18,669 bases of DNA from Rhodobacterales bacterium (GTDB lineage: Bacteria; Pseudomonadota; Alphaproteobacteria; Rhodobacterales; Rhodobacteraceae), in the NCBI GenBank assembly GCA_013298675.1, contig JAAFIJ010000016.1:1-18669 (forward strand), read 5' to 3'. This document shows, one piece after another, positions 7,001-14,467 of the stretch. Position 1 is the first letter of the stretch; each line of letters begins with the position of its first letter. The translations under genes were made by a program, and so were the position numbers. A model generated the notes under the pieces. That model made no database searches and was not told the DNA's origin. It saw nothing but the letters and a program-made list of their open reading frames with translations.

Positions 7001-7470
7001 TGCCCAAAGTCACGCTTGCAGCACACCAGACCGCGACTGACACGCCGCACCCTCTGCTGGGTGGCGGGCTTGGGCCTTATGACTATCAGTTGCTGTCAGA
7101 CCCCGGTGGTCTGACCCAGTTCGGGGCGTTTATCGAAACTCTTCCCCCCGGCTCTCGGTCTGGCTTTCGCCATTGGCACGAGACTGAGGATGAGATGATC
7201 TATGTCCTTCAAGGCGAGGTCACGCTGATCGAAGGCGATGAGACGATCCTGCGGCCCGGCGACTGCGCCGCGTGGCCTGCAGGACAGCCAATCGGGCATT
7301 GCCTTGAAAACCGCAGCACCGCCGCTGCGCGTTATCTGGTCATCGGCACCCGCAATACCAACGACATCTTTCATTACCCAGATCACGATCTGATCACCCA
7401 CAAAATGGGGACTGCCCGGCACTATACCCATGCCGATGGCACGCCCCGCCCCGCAGGAGAACGCACATGA
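7000..7470 (+). CDS. Cupin domain-containing protein (second of tandem pair)
   Basis: A second 156-residue cupin follows with H58, H60 and E65 in HWHETEDE and H100 in PIGHCLEN, again a complete metal site. Its motif 2 (GDCAAWPAGQPIGH) is closer to the canonical spacing than that of the first copy. It overlaps the first cupin gene by 1 nt (TAATG) and the FadB-like gene by 4 nt (ATGA). Equal length and shared motifs imply a local duplication. Divergent middle and C-terminal parts suggest different ligands, or a heteromer of the two. No substrate can be named. Confidence 0.8.
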   Translation: MPKVTLAAHQTATDTPHPLLGGGLGPYDYQLLSDPGGLTQFGAFIETLPPGSRSGFRHWHETEDEMIYVLQGEVTLIEGDETILRPGDCAAWPAGQPIGHCLENRSTAAARYLVIGTRNTNDIFHYPDHDLITHKMGTARHYTHADGTPRPAGERT

Positions 7471-9653
7471 CCGACTTCACCTATGCCCTTGACGCCGATG
7501 GCGTGGCCACTCTGACTTGGGACGTCAAAGCCAAATCGATGAACGTTATGTCTTCGGCCGCCTTTGGCGAGTTGAACGAAAAGATCGATGCGGCCCTTGC
7601 TGACCCAGCGGTCAAAGGGATCATCCTGACATCAGGCAAAAAGGATTTTGCGGGCGGGATGGATCTGAATGTCATCGCCGCGATGAAGCAAGGCGGCGTG
7701 CAAACAGTGTTTGATGGGGTAATGCAGATCCACAAGATCCTGCGCAAAATTGAACGCGCAGGTATGGACCCCAAAACCAATAAGGGCGGCAAACCGATCG
7801 TCGCGGCGCTGCCTGGAACAGCGCTTGGCATCGGGCTAGAGCTGCCGCTGGCGTGTCACCGCATCATTGCGGCCGACAATCCACGCGCCAAGATCGGGTT
7901 GCCCGAGATTATGGTAGGTATTTTCCCCGGAGCGGGCGGCACCACCCGGCTTGTGCGCAAAATGGGCGCGATGATGGCCGCGCCGTTTCTGCTTGAAGGT
8001 AAGCTGTCCAGCCCGAAAGAGGCCCGCGCTGCGGGGATAATCGATGAGATCGTTGCGCCAGAGGCGTTGCTTTCCCGTGCTAAAGAATGGATTTTGGCGG
8101 CGACCGACGCGGATTTGGTCAAACCTTGGGATGAAAAGGGCTATAAAATGCCCGGTGGTACCCCCTATCACCCTGCCGGATTCATGACCTTTGTCGGCGC
8201 GTCGGCCATGGTGAATGCCAAGACCTTTGGCGTCTACCCCGCCGCGCGCGCGCTGCTGTCAGCGGTTTACGAAGGCGCCATGGTGCCCTTTGACACCGCC
8301 CTGAAGATTGAAGCGCGCAATTTTACCAACGTGCTGATGCACCCCTCGTCGTCGGCGATGATCCGCAGTTTGTTCATCAACAAAGAGGCTTTGGAAAAAG
8401 GTGCCAACCGACCAGCCGTTGCCGATCAAACCGTCAAAAAGCTGGGCGTCATTGGCGCGGGCATGATGGGGGCGGGCATCGCTTATGTCAGCGCAAATGC
8501 CGGACTAGAGGTGGTGTTAATCGACGCCGATCAAGCCGCTGCTGACCGTGGTAAGGCGCACTCTGACGCGATACTGGACAAAGGGATCAAACGTGGCAAA
8601 GTCACGGCTGACAAAAAGGCCGAGGTTTTGGCACGGATCACCGCCACAACCGATTATAGCGCCTTGTCCGGATGCGACCTGATCGTCGAGGCGGTGTTTG
8701 AAGACCCCAAGGTCAAGGCAGAGGTGACCGCCAAGGTCGAGGCCGCCGTAGGGCCAGACTGCATTTATGCCACCAACACCTCTACCCTGCCGATCTCGGG
8801 TCTGGCACGGGCCAGCATTCGGCCAGAGCAGTTTATCGGCATCCATTTCTTTTCGCCCGTCGACAAGATGAACCTTGTGGAGATCATTCGCGGCAAGGCC
8901 ACCGGTGATCTTGCTGTTGCCAAAGCTTTGGATTTCGTGCGTCAAATCCGCAAAACCCCAATCGTGGTCAATGACGCGCGCTTTTTCTACGCCAACCGCT
9001 GCATCATCCCCTACATCAACGAAGGTATCCGCATGGTTGCCGAAGGTGTGGACCCTGCCCTGATCGAAAACGCCGCCAAACTGGTGGGCATGCCACTGGG
9101 ACCGCTGCAATTGGTCGATGAAACCTCTATCGATCTGGGCGTCAAGATCGCCAAGGCCACCAAACTGGCACTTGGGGATGATTACCCGGATGAGGCGGTG
9201 GATAAGGTTCTGTTCTGGTTGGCCGACGAGGGTCGCTTGGGCAAGAAATCACTGTCTGGCTTTTACGCCTATTCGGACAAGGGCGAACGGTTGGGGCTGT
9301 GGGACGGTTTGGCGCAGAAGTACCCGCGTGACAAAATGCAGCCTTCGCTTTCAGACGTGCAAAACCGCCTGCTGTTCGCCCAAGTCCTGGAGGCTGTGCG
9401 CGCGCTAGAGCAAGGTGTTCTGACCGATATCCGCGAAGGTGATGTTGGTGCCATTCTGGGTTGGGGCTTTGCGCCGTGGTCGGGCGGGCCGTTCTCTTGG
9501 CTGGATATGATCGGCGCGTCAAATGCAGTCGATATCTGTCGCGGTTTGACTGCACAGTTTGGCCCCCGCTTTCACGCGCCAGCCCTGCTGCGCGACATGG
9601 CAACGAAGGGTCAGAGTTTTTACCCAAGCGATGCCACCCATAAGGCCGCGTAA
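7467..9653 (+). CDS. fadB: Bifunctional enoyl-CoA hydratase / 3-hydroxyacyl-CoA dehydrogenase
   Basis: This 728-residue fusion should hydrate 2-enoyl-CoA and oxidise the 3-hydroxyacyl-CoA with NAD. The N-terminal crotonase domain (about 1-200) keeps both catalytic glutamates, E125 (GIGLELPLAC) and E147 (LPEIMVGIFPG). The Rossmann dehydrogenase part begins at about residue 320 with GAGMMG (G330, G332, G335). The catalytic His is H460 in IHFFSPVDKMNLVEI. Length is normal for FadB/FadJ alpha subunits. It is the last gene of the plus-strand operon and overlaps the second cupin gene by ATGA. With the thiolase and the acyl-CoA dehydrogenase it completes the beta-oxidation spiral. FadJ-like rather than FadB cannot be excluded. 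Confidence 0.92.
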   Translation: MTDFTYALDADGVATLTWDVKAKSMNVMSSAAFGELNEKIDAALADPAVKGIILTSGKKDFAGGMDLNVIAAMKQGGVQTVFDGVMQIHKILRKIERAGMDPKTNKGGKPIVAALPGTALGIGLELPLACHRIIAADNPRAKIGLPEIMVGIFPGAGGTTRLVRKMGAMMAAPFLLEGKLSSPKEARAAGIIDEIVAPEALLSRAKEWILAATDADLVKPWDEKGYKMPGGTPYHPAGFMTFVGASAMVNAKTFGVYPAARALLSAVYEGAMVPFDTALKIEARNFTNVLMHPSSSAMIRSLFINKEALEKGANRPAVADQTVKKLGVIGAGMMGAGIAYVSANAGLEVVLIDADQAAADRGKAHSDAILDKGIKRGKVTADKKAEVLARITATTDYSALSGCDLIVEAVFEDPKVKAEVTAKVEAAVGPDCIYATNTSTLPISGLARASIRPEQFIGIHFFSPVDKMNLVEIIRGKATGDLAVAKALDFVRQIRKTPIVVNDARFFYANRCIIPYINEGIRMVAEGVDPALIENAAKLVGMPLGPLQLVDETSIDLGVKIAKATKLALGDDYPDEAVDKVLFWLADEGRLGKKSLSGFYAYSDKGERLGLWDGLAQKYPRDKMQPSLSDVQNRLLFAQVLEAVRALEQGVLTDIREGDVGAILGWGFAPWSGGPFSWLDMIGASNAVDICRGLTAQFGPRFHAPALLRDMATKGQSFYPSDATHKAA

Positions 9654-9662
9654 ACGCCCTCT

Positions 9663-9696
9663 CTTGCCCGGATTTGCAATGCAGAATTCGGGCAAG
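9663..9696. terminator. Stem-loop between convergent operons
   Basis: CTTGCCCG (9663-9670) pairs with CGGGCAAG (9689-9696), and the arms partly continue inwards (ATTTGC with GCAGAAT) around an AAT loop. The element sits 9 nt after the fadB-like stop and 5 nt before the convergent sulfotransferase stop. No T-run follows on either strand, so it may act as a weak or bidirectional terminator or as an mRNA 3'-end stabiliser. Confidence 0.55.
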
Positions 9697-9701
9697 CCGC
9701 C

Positions 9702-10355
9702 CTAGGGATCGAACCGATAAGAAAACCGGGCAATGTCCGCCGCGCTGAAATCTGCGACCAGCGCGGCATCGGCGTCCGAATAAAAACCCCGCCAATCGCG
9801 GGAGCGGTCTGATGCGTTGATCAATGGCAGGGGACACAGCCGAAATCCAAGATGTGCCTCAAATGGCACCAGATCTTGGTCTAAATGCTCTAACCGCGCG
9901 AACAGGCTGGCGCGTTCCTGACCCTGATTGTCGCGCAGATAGGCTGCATAGGGCCAAAGACGAAAGCTGGCCACCGTCTGTGGATGATTCAAAAAACCGG
10001 AAAACCCGAAAGACTTGGCCAGCCCGACCGCTGGATGGGCAAAGGATTGCCCGCGCAGCCAATGGTAATAGCTGACCACCCGGTCCCACGGATTTCGCAC
10101 CAAGGCGACAGTAAAATATGCGGCAATCGCCTCATCTGGCACAAGTCCGGCTATATCCGCCAATGTAGAGTGCTTCCACAACCGCCCTGCCGTTTTCACC
10201 CCTTGCAGCCGCGCCTTTCTTTGGCGTGCTTTGGGGGTATCGCCGATCAGAATATCATCTTTCATCGCCCGCGCCTCAAGTGCCGTCGCAAGCGACGTAC
10301 CGCCCGTTTTGGGAATATGAACAAAGATATATTTTCGCCCCGCCGAGATGATCAT
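9702..10355 (-). CDS. Sulfotransferase family 2 protein
   Basis: The 217-residue protein has the PAPS-binding 5'-phosphosulfate loop HIPKTGGTS (residues 13-21) and the 3'-phosphate motif VRNPWDRVVSYY (about 86-97). It should transfer sulfate from PAPS to a carbohydrate, lipid or other hydroxyl. The acceptor is unknown. No signal peptide or membrane helix is seen, so it is likely cytoplasmic. The start has a strong AGGAGG about 5 nt upstream. It lies 9 nt after the hydroxyacid dehydrogenase stop and is the last gene of the minus-strand operon. No PAPS-synthesis genes or glycan genes are nearby, so context does not reveal its acceptor. Confidence 0.85.
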   Translation of the reverse strand: MIISAGRKYIFVHIPKTGGTSLATALEARAMKDDILIGDTPKARQRKARLQGVKTAGRLWKHSTLADIAGLVPDEAIAAYFTVALVRNPWDRVVSYYHWLRGQSFAHPAVGLAKSFGFSGFLNHPQTVASFRLWPYAAYLRDNQGQERASLFARLEHLDQDLVPFEAHLGFRLCPLPLINASDRSRDWRGFYSDADAALVADFSAADIARFSYRFDP

Positions 10356-10364
10356 CCCACCCTC

Positions 10365-11318
10365 CTAGACCGGGTTTGGCAGGGGTCTGCCCTCTAGTGC
10401 CGCGATCAGGTTGTCCACGGCCATCATCCCCATCGCTTCGCGCACCTTTAGGCAAGCCGTGCCCAGATGCGGCAGCAAGGTGACATTTTCCATCTGGATC
10501 AACGCAGGCGAAACGCGCGGCTCGTGTTCATAAACATCCAAACCCGCACCCAAAATGCCCCCCGATTGCAGCGCATCCACCAAAGCCGCCTCGTCCACCA
10601 CATCCCCCCGAGAGATGTTGATCAGGATCGCATCCGGTCGGATTTGGGCCAAGGTCTCGGCGTTGATCAAATGGCGGGTCTCTGCCCCGCCCGGCACCGC
10701 GAGCACGACATAATCTGCGTCCAGCACCTCTGCCAGCGGCTTTTGCGTGGCCGGAAAGGCCAGCCCTTCAACCACAGAACGGTTGTAGAACGACACCTCC
10801 ATGCCAAAGCCGAAATGGCAACGTTGCGCTATGGCCTTACCGATCCGGCCCATCCCGATAATGCCGACCCGCGCGCCGCTGACGTGTTGGCCCAGCATTT
10901 GCGTCGGCGCCCAACCTTGCCAGCGCCCGGCGCGCAACATCCGCTCACCCTCACCCGCCCGCCGCGCGGTCATCAAGATCAAGGTCATCGCGATGTCAGC
11001 CGTGGCATCCGTCACAGCTCCCGGCGTATTGGAAACTGCCAAACCCGCCGCGCGCGCCGCCGCGACATCAATATGGTTATACCCCACACCGAAATTTGCG
11101 AGGATTTTGGCACGCGGTTGTGCCACATCAGCAAAAACATCGGCCCGGAACAGATCGCCCAATGTCGGCAAGATCATATCATAATCACGCAACGCGGCGC
11201 GCAATTCGTCCGCGTCCAAAGGCAAGTCCGACGCTCGCGCTGTCACATCAAACCGCGCCCGCGCTGCCGCGAGCACCCGTTCGGGCAAAGGCCGGGTGAT
11301 AAGCAACTTTTGCTTCAA
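10365..11318 (-). CDS. D-isomer specific 2-hydroxyacid dehydrogenase
   Basis: The 317-residue NAD(P)H enzyme should interconvert 2-keto and D-2-hydroxy acids, most likely glyoxylate, hydroxypyruvate or glycerate (GhrB/glycerate dehydrogenase group). It has the substrate loop NFGVGYNHID (about 75-84), the Rossmann motif GMGRIG (G155, G157, G160), catalytic R237 (NISRGDVVDE), Glu in DVYEHEP (264-266) and H284 (LLPHLG). The start codon appears to be TTG, in a TTGA overlap with the csaA stop (TGA 11317-11315). No ATG occurs nearby in frame, and the first residues (KQKLLITRPLPE) fit the family N-terminus. Substrate choice is not decidable from sequence alone. Confidence 0.88.
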   Translation of the reverse strand: MKQKLLITRPLPERVLAAARARFDVTARASDLPLDADELRAALRDYDMILPTLGDLFRADVFADVAQPRAKILANFGVGYNHIDVAAARAAGLAVSNTPGAVTDATADIAMTLILMTARRAGEGERMLRAGRWQGWAPTQMLGQHVSGARVGIIGMGRIGKAIAQRCHFGFGMEVSFYNRSVVEGLAFPATQKPLAEVLDADYVVLAVPGGAETRHLINAETLAQIRPDAILINISRGDVVDEAALVDALQSGGILGAGLDVYEHEPRVSPALIQMENVTLLPHLGTACLKVREAMGMMAVDNLIAALEGRPLPNPV

Positions 11319-11650
11319 AACAGCTTAACCCCCAAAGGCACATCGTGACCGGGAGCGATCAGCACCACTTCACCGTCAGCATCAGGCACGCCCAATACCA
11401 ACACCTCGGACATCACTTTGCCGATCTGGCGCGGTGGAAAGTTCACCACCGCAAGCACCTGCCGCCCGATCAATCCTTCCGGGATATAGTGCTTTGTGAT
11501 CTGCGCCGAGGACCGCTTTTCGCCAATCTCACCCCCGAAATCGACCCAAAGTTTGATCGCGGGCTTTCGCGCCTCGGGAAAGGGTTCGGCGCGGGTGATG
11601 CGGCCAACGCGAATATCCACCGCTTCAAAATCGCCATAAGTGATGGTCAT
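11315..11650 (-). CDS. csaA: CsaA-type tRNA-binding domain protein
   Basis: The 111-residue single OB-fold protein has the tRNA-binding (EMAP/Trbp111) pattern: an early DIRVGRI strand, PAIKLWVDFG, KRSSAQIT and VVNFPPRQIG. The length is standard for CsaA, a dimeric tRNA-binding protein described in Bacillus as a secretion-related chaperone. A role in Rhodobacteraceae is not established. Its ATG overlaps the proC stop by 4 nt (ATGA), and its own stop overlaps the TTG start of the next gene. It is therefore in the middle of a tightly coupled operon. Confidence 0.9.
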   Translation of the reverse strand: MTITYGDFEAVDIRVGRITRAEPFPEARKPAIKLWVDFGGEIGEKRSSAQITKHYIPEGLIGRQVLAVVNFPPRQIGKVMSEVLVLGVPDADGEVVLIAPGHDVPLGVKLF

Positions 11651-12459
11651 TTTCCCAGCTCCCGCCCCCGGTCCGCCGCAGCCTTAACCGCGCGCTGCAT
11701 CAAGGGTGGCAGACCGGTGTCTGCGTCCATCAACACGCCAAGTGCCGCTGCCGTGGTGCCACCGGGCGAGGTGACGTTTATGCGCAACTGACTGACCGGA
11801 TCGCCGGATTGAAAGGCCAACTCTGCCGCGCCGCATACTGTCGCGCGGGCAAGCTGCATCGACACCTCGGCCGACAGACCTTCGGCGACACCTGCCGCCG
11901 CCATCGCCTCTATCAGGTGAAAGACATAGGCCGGGCCCGAACCTGAAACAGCCGTCACTGCATCAATCTGATGCTCTCCGTCCAACACCACAACCTGCCC
12001 CACTGCGCGCATCAATGCGCTGGCAAGCGCCAACCCTGCCGCGCCTGCATGTGCGTTTGCGCAGATTCCGGTTATACCACGGCCCACCATCGCGGGCGTG
12101 TTGGGCATGGTCCGTACGATCGGGGTCTGTGCGCCAAACACCTCTTCAAAGGTGGCAATCGACGTCCCCGCCGCAATGGATACCACCAGCGTTTTGCCGT
12201 TGCCCAAAGCCTGAAGTGCGGGAAGAGCCGCACCCATCATCTGCGGTTTGACGGCAAGCAGCGCCACGGCGGGTGCAGGTGGGACACCTTGGTTCAGATG
12301 AACGCCACTTGCGAGCAACCACTCTGTCGGGTTTGGTTCTAAGACCCAGACCGAACCCGCTGGCAATCCGGCATCAAGCCAACCGGCCAGCAACGCCGAC
12401 CCCATCTTGCCACAACCCAACAGCACCAGCCCCTCACGGGCCACTTGATCCAACACCAT
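11647..12459 (-). CDS. proC: Pyrroline-5-carboxylate reductase
   Basis: The 270-residue product reduces 1-pyrroline-5-carboxylate to L-proline with NAD(P)H, the final step of proline synthesis. It has the N-terminal Rossmann motif LGCGKMGSALL, the motif MPNTPAMVGRG and the ProC signature region AVSGSGPAYVFHLIEAM. The C-terminal dimerisation part carries LRINVTSPGGTTAA. The start ATG at 12459 is chosen because GGAGG lies 5 nt upstream and the Rossmann strand begins soon after. An upstream in-frame ATG at 12516 adds a 19-residue tail that overlaps the ybjN-like gene and is unlikely. The gap to that upstream gene is 25 nt. Confidence 0.93.
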   Translation of the reverse strand: MVLDQVAREGLVLLGCGKMGSALLAGWLDAGLPAGSVWVLEPNPTEWLLASGVHLNQGVPPAPAVALLAVKPQMMGAALPALQALGNGKTLVVSIAAGTSIATFEEVFGAQTPIVRTMPNTPAMVGRGITGICANAHAGAAGLALASALMRAVGQVVVLDGEHQIDAVTAVSGSGPAYVFHLIEAMAAAGVAEGLSAEVSMQLARATVCGAAELAFQSGDPVSQLRINVTSPGGTTAAALGVLMDADTGLPPLMQRAVKAAADRGRELGK

Positions 12460-12484
12460 TCCGTCCTCCGTTAAGAGGTACAGG

Positions 12485-12988
12485 TTAGGCGCGACCGTAG
12501 GCCTCGGCAATGGCAACTTTCATCGCCGCGGCAGGGGTGTGATCGCTCCATGATACCAACTGAAATGCCGGATAGAACCGCTCTGCCGACATCACGGCCG
12601 CAGAGATCAGTTTGTCCACCTGCTCTGCGCCTGCAACTTGCCCACCGGCAAGGCACAAACCATAGCGCCACACCATCAGCTTTTGATCGGCCCAATAGGT
12701 GAAGGCACCCGTCCAAACCATGTCGTTGCAGCGGTTCAGCACATCGAACAGCTCTGCCATCCGGTCAGTTGGCGGTTCCATTTCAAAGGTGCAGATCAGA
12801 CGCAGGGTTTCGTCTTGGGCGTTCCATGCAAGGGTCAGCGAATATGTCCGCCACTGCCCCTCAACCGCCATGGCGATCTGATCGTCGGTGACCCGGTCAA
12901 ATTCCCATTCATGATGCGCGGCAATGTCTTCGACGATGTCGATCGGGTGCAGATCGTCCAACGCCATGTAATCTTCGTTCAGTGACAT
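12485..12988 (-). CDS. YbjN domain-containing protein
   Basis: The 167-residue product has the YbjN fold pattern (PF10722), with an acidic N-terminus (DLHPIDIVEDIAAHH), AMAVEGQWRTYSLTLAW, LRLICTFEME and YGLCLAGGQ. YbjN proteins resemble type III secretion chaperones in fold; their function in alphaproteobacteria is not established. The gene heads the minus-strand operon with proC and csaA, an order often seen in the Roseobacter group. I chose the ATG at 12988 (GAGG 6 nt upstream). The ATG at 13000, adding MRPG, has GGAAG about 7 nt upstream and is nearly as plausible. Confidence 0.85.
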   Translation of the reverse strand: MSLNEDYMALDDLHPIDIVEDIAAHHEWEFDRVTDDQIAMAVEGQWRTYSLTLAWNAQDETLRLICTFEMEPPTDRMAELFDVLNRCNDMVWTGAFTYWADQKLMVWRYGLCLAGGQVAGAEQVDKLISAAVMSAERFYPAFQLVSWSDHTPAAAMKVAIAEAYGRA

Positions 12989-13011
12989 TCCGGGCCTCAT
13001 GATAAAGCTTC

Positions 13012-13043
13012 CAGTGCACTGAGCGCCCCTATAAATTGGGGCG
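13012..13043. promoter_or_regulatory. Palindromes upstream of ybjN-like operon
   Basis: CAGTGCACTG (13012-13021) is a perfect 10-bp palindrome. It is followed by CGCCCC-N8-GGGGCG (13024-13043), a 6-bp inverted repeat whose AT-rich core reads TTTATAGG on the minus strand and could hold a -10 box for the operon. No T-run follows, so a terminator role is unlikely. Function is unproven. Confidence 0.35.
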
Positions 13044-13075
13044 ACTGCAAGGATCAGTGCAATAGGACAACACCC

Positions 13076-13091
13076 TTACTAGATATAGTGT
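13076..13091. promoter_or_regulatory. NrdR-box-like palindrome
   Basis: Read on the minus strand the site is ACACTATATCTAGTAA, which agrees with the known NrdR box consensus (ACACWATATATWGTGT type) at about 13 of 16 positions. NrdR represses ribonucleotide reductase genes, usually with paired boxes one helical phase apart. Only one box is evident here, and no nrd gene lies in the window. It could be a functional site for the ybjN-like operon, a relic, or chance. Confidence 0.4.
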
Positions 13092-13507
13092 TCCGATTGG
13101 GGAAGCCTGTAAAGTGGTTTCTCATGCAATCTTCTGTGGACAAGTTTGCAGGGTGGGGCGTGACACCAAAAGTTGCACCAAAACACTTGTTTCGAATTTT
13201 GCGCTAAGGGACGCTTTTGCGGGCGGGTCATGCCAGGAAAAGTCCTGTTCGAAGTCCAAGCTCTGCGCGGTTGAAGTCCCTTACGGTGCTTAAGGTCAAA
13301 CGCCTACGAGGTAACACATCAACCAAGTCATGACAGCGGATGATCTGCATCTCAGTGTATCAGGCTGACTTCATTCAGAATCTTCTCCAGCGTCCTACTC
13401 GGACCATACCTTACATGCGGGCCCGACCCTTCGGAGGGATTACCTGTGGACTTCGAAATCGATTTGGTTTTTTTTATTGGCAACCAATGGCAAGGAGACC
13501 ATCGACA

Positions 13508-14467
13508 ATGTCCGAACACCGCAGTCGCCCGGAGTTGTACGGTACCCAATATGTCAGCAGCTATGCGGGCATAAAGACATTTATGCGCCGCCAGCATAGC
13601 CAGGATTTGACTGGGGTGGACGTGGTGGTTTCTGGGATACCCTTTGATTGTGCTGTTTCCAACCGATCCGGCGCGCGCTTTGGCCCCGAAGCAATGCGAT
13701 CAGCCACGTCGCAATTGGCGTGGGGCCCAATATGGCCTTGGATGTTTGATCCCTTCGACACGCTGGCTGTTGTTGACTATGGTGATTGCAGCTTTGACCA
13801 TGGCAATATCGCGGGCATAGACGACGCAATCATGGACCACGCCCATACCATCCTGGACGCTGGCGCGATGATGATCACGATGGGCGGCGATCATTATGTC
13901 ACTTACCCACTTCTGAAAGCGCATGCTCAAAAGTTCGGACCGCTCGCGCTGATTCAGTTTGATGCACATCGAGATGTTGAACTTAGCCCCGAACGACGTC
14001 AGGACCATGGTGCGATGTTTGGCTATGCTATTGCAGATGGCGTCGTCGATCCAAAAAAGTCTTTGCAGATCGGCATTCGGACCACTTTTCCGGGCGAGCG
14101 TACACATGGGGTGCGGATCATGTATGCAGACGAGGTACATCAATTGACGGCAACCGAGATTGTTGCCGAGATTGAGCGTATCGTCGGCAATAGCCCGTGC
14201 TATTTGACCTTTGATATCGATTGCCTTGACCCGGCTTTTGCGCCCGGGACAGGCACACCGATATCCGGCGGAATCTCCAGCTTTCAGGCATTGTCGATTT
14301 TGCGAAAGCTGGAGGCCGTAAACATGGTTGGCGCGGATGTCGTAGAGGTTTCGCCACCTTTTGACACGTCTGGCATCACAGCAGCCGCCGGAGCACAGAT
14401 CGCGCTGGAACTCATTTGTTTGCGCGCAAAGCAAAGCGGCGCGCGTCCGATCTTGATGCCTGAATAA
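13508..14467 (+). CDS. Agmatinase / ureohydrolase family protein
   Basis: The 319-residue protein belongs to the arginase/agmatinase family and should hydrolyse a guanidino compound to urea and an amine using two Mn ions. All metal-binding motifs are present: GGDH (126-129), DAHRD (152-156, with D152, H154, D156) and DIDCLDP (236-242, with D236, D238). HGAMF and SLQIGIRT match the agmatinase (SpeB) subfamily. Related guanidinobutyrase or guanidine hydrolase specificities cannot be separated by eye. The ATG at 13508 has AAGGAG 10 nt upstream; the 56 extra codons available upstream do not resemble the family. The gene stands alone between two long non-coding stretches, with no transporter or polyamine genes nearby. 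Confidence 0.88.
   Translation: MSEHRSRPELYGTQYVSSYAGIKTFMRRQHSQDLTGVDVVVSGIPFDCAVSNRSGARFGPEAMRSATSQLAWGPIWPWMFDPFDTLAVVDYGDCSFDHGNIAGIDDAIMDHAHTILDAGAMMITMGGDHYVTYPLLKAHAQKFGPLALIQFDAHRDVELSPERRQDHGAMFGYAIADGVVDPKKSLQIGIRTTFPGERTHGVRIMYADEVHQLTATEIVAEIERIVGNSPCYLTFDIDCLDPAFAPGTGTPISGGISSFQALSILRKLEAVNMVGADVVEVSPPFDTSGITAAAGAQIALELICLRAKQSGARPILMPE

Larger units (their letters stand above)
12989..13507. other. Long intergenic region between ybjN-like and agmatinase genes
   Basis: About 520 nt contain no convincing gene on either strand. It holds an NrdR-box-like palindrome (13076-13091), a DnaA-box-like 9-mer (TGTGGACAA at 13135-13143), and a two-copy CACCAAAA repeat with a 12-bp period (13164-13171, 13176-13183). 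It also has a small hairpin CCCT-TCGG-AGGG near 13428-13439, a run of eight T near 13468-13475, and an ATTGG-CAA-CCAAT hairpin just before the agmatinase Shine-Dalgarno. Open frames here, including one fused in frame to the agmatinase gene from 13340, have no recognisable protein features. Confidence 0.6.

Noticed and set aside
10467..11348. A 293-residue plus-strand frame opposite the hydroxyacid dehydrogenase gene.
   Set aside because: Antisense shadow; the minus strand encodes all catalytic motifs of the dehydrogenase.
13215..13290. Possible tRNA fragment around CTGTTCGAAGTCC (T-arm-like).
   Set aside because: The T-arm stem does not pair and no acceptor or anticodon arms could be found.
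13464..13480. The run of eight T as an intrinsic terminator.
   Set aside because: No GC-rich hairpin directly precedes it on the plus strand, and the nearby ATTGG/CCAAT hairpin lies on the wrong side.
13340..13507. N-terminal extension of the agmatinase frame to ATG 13340.
   Set aside because: The extra 56 residues do not resemble the family, and a good AAGGAG precedes ATG 13508.
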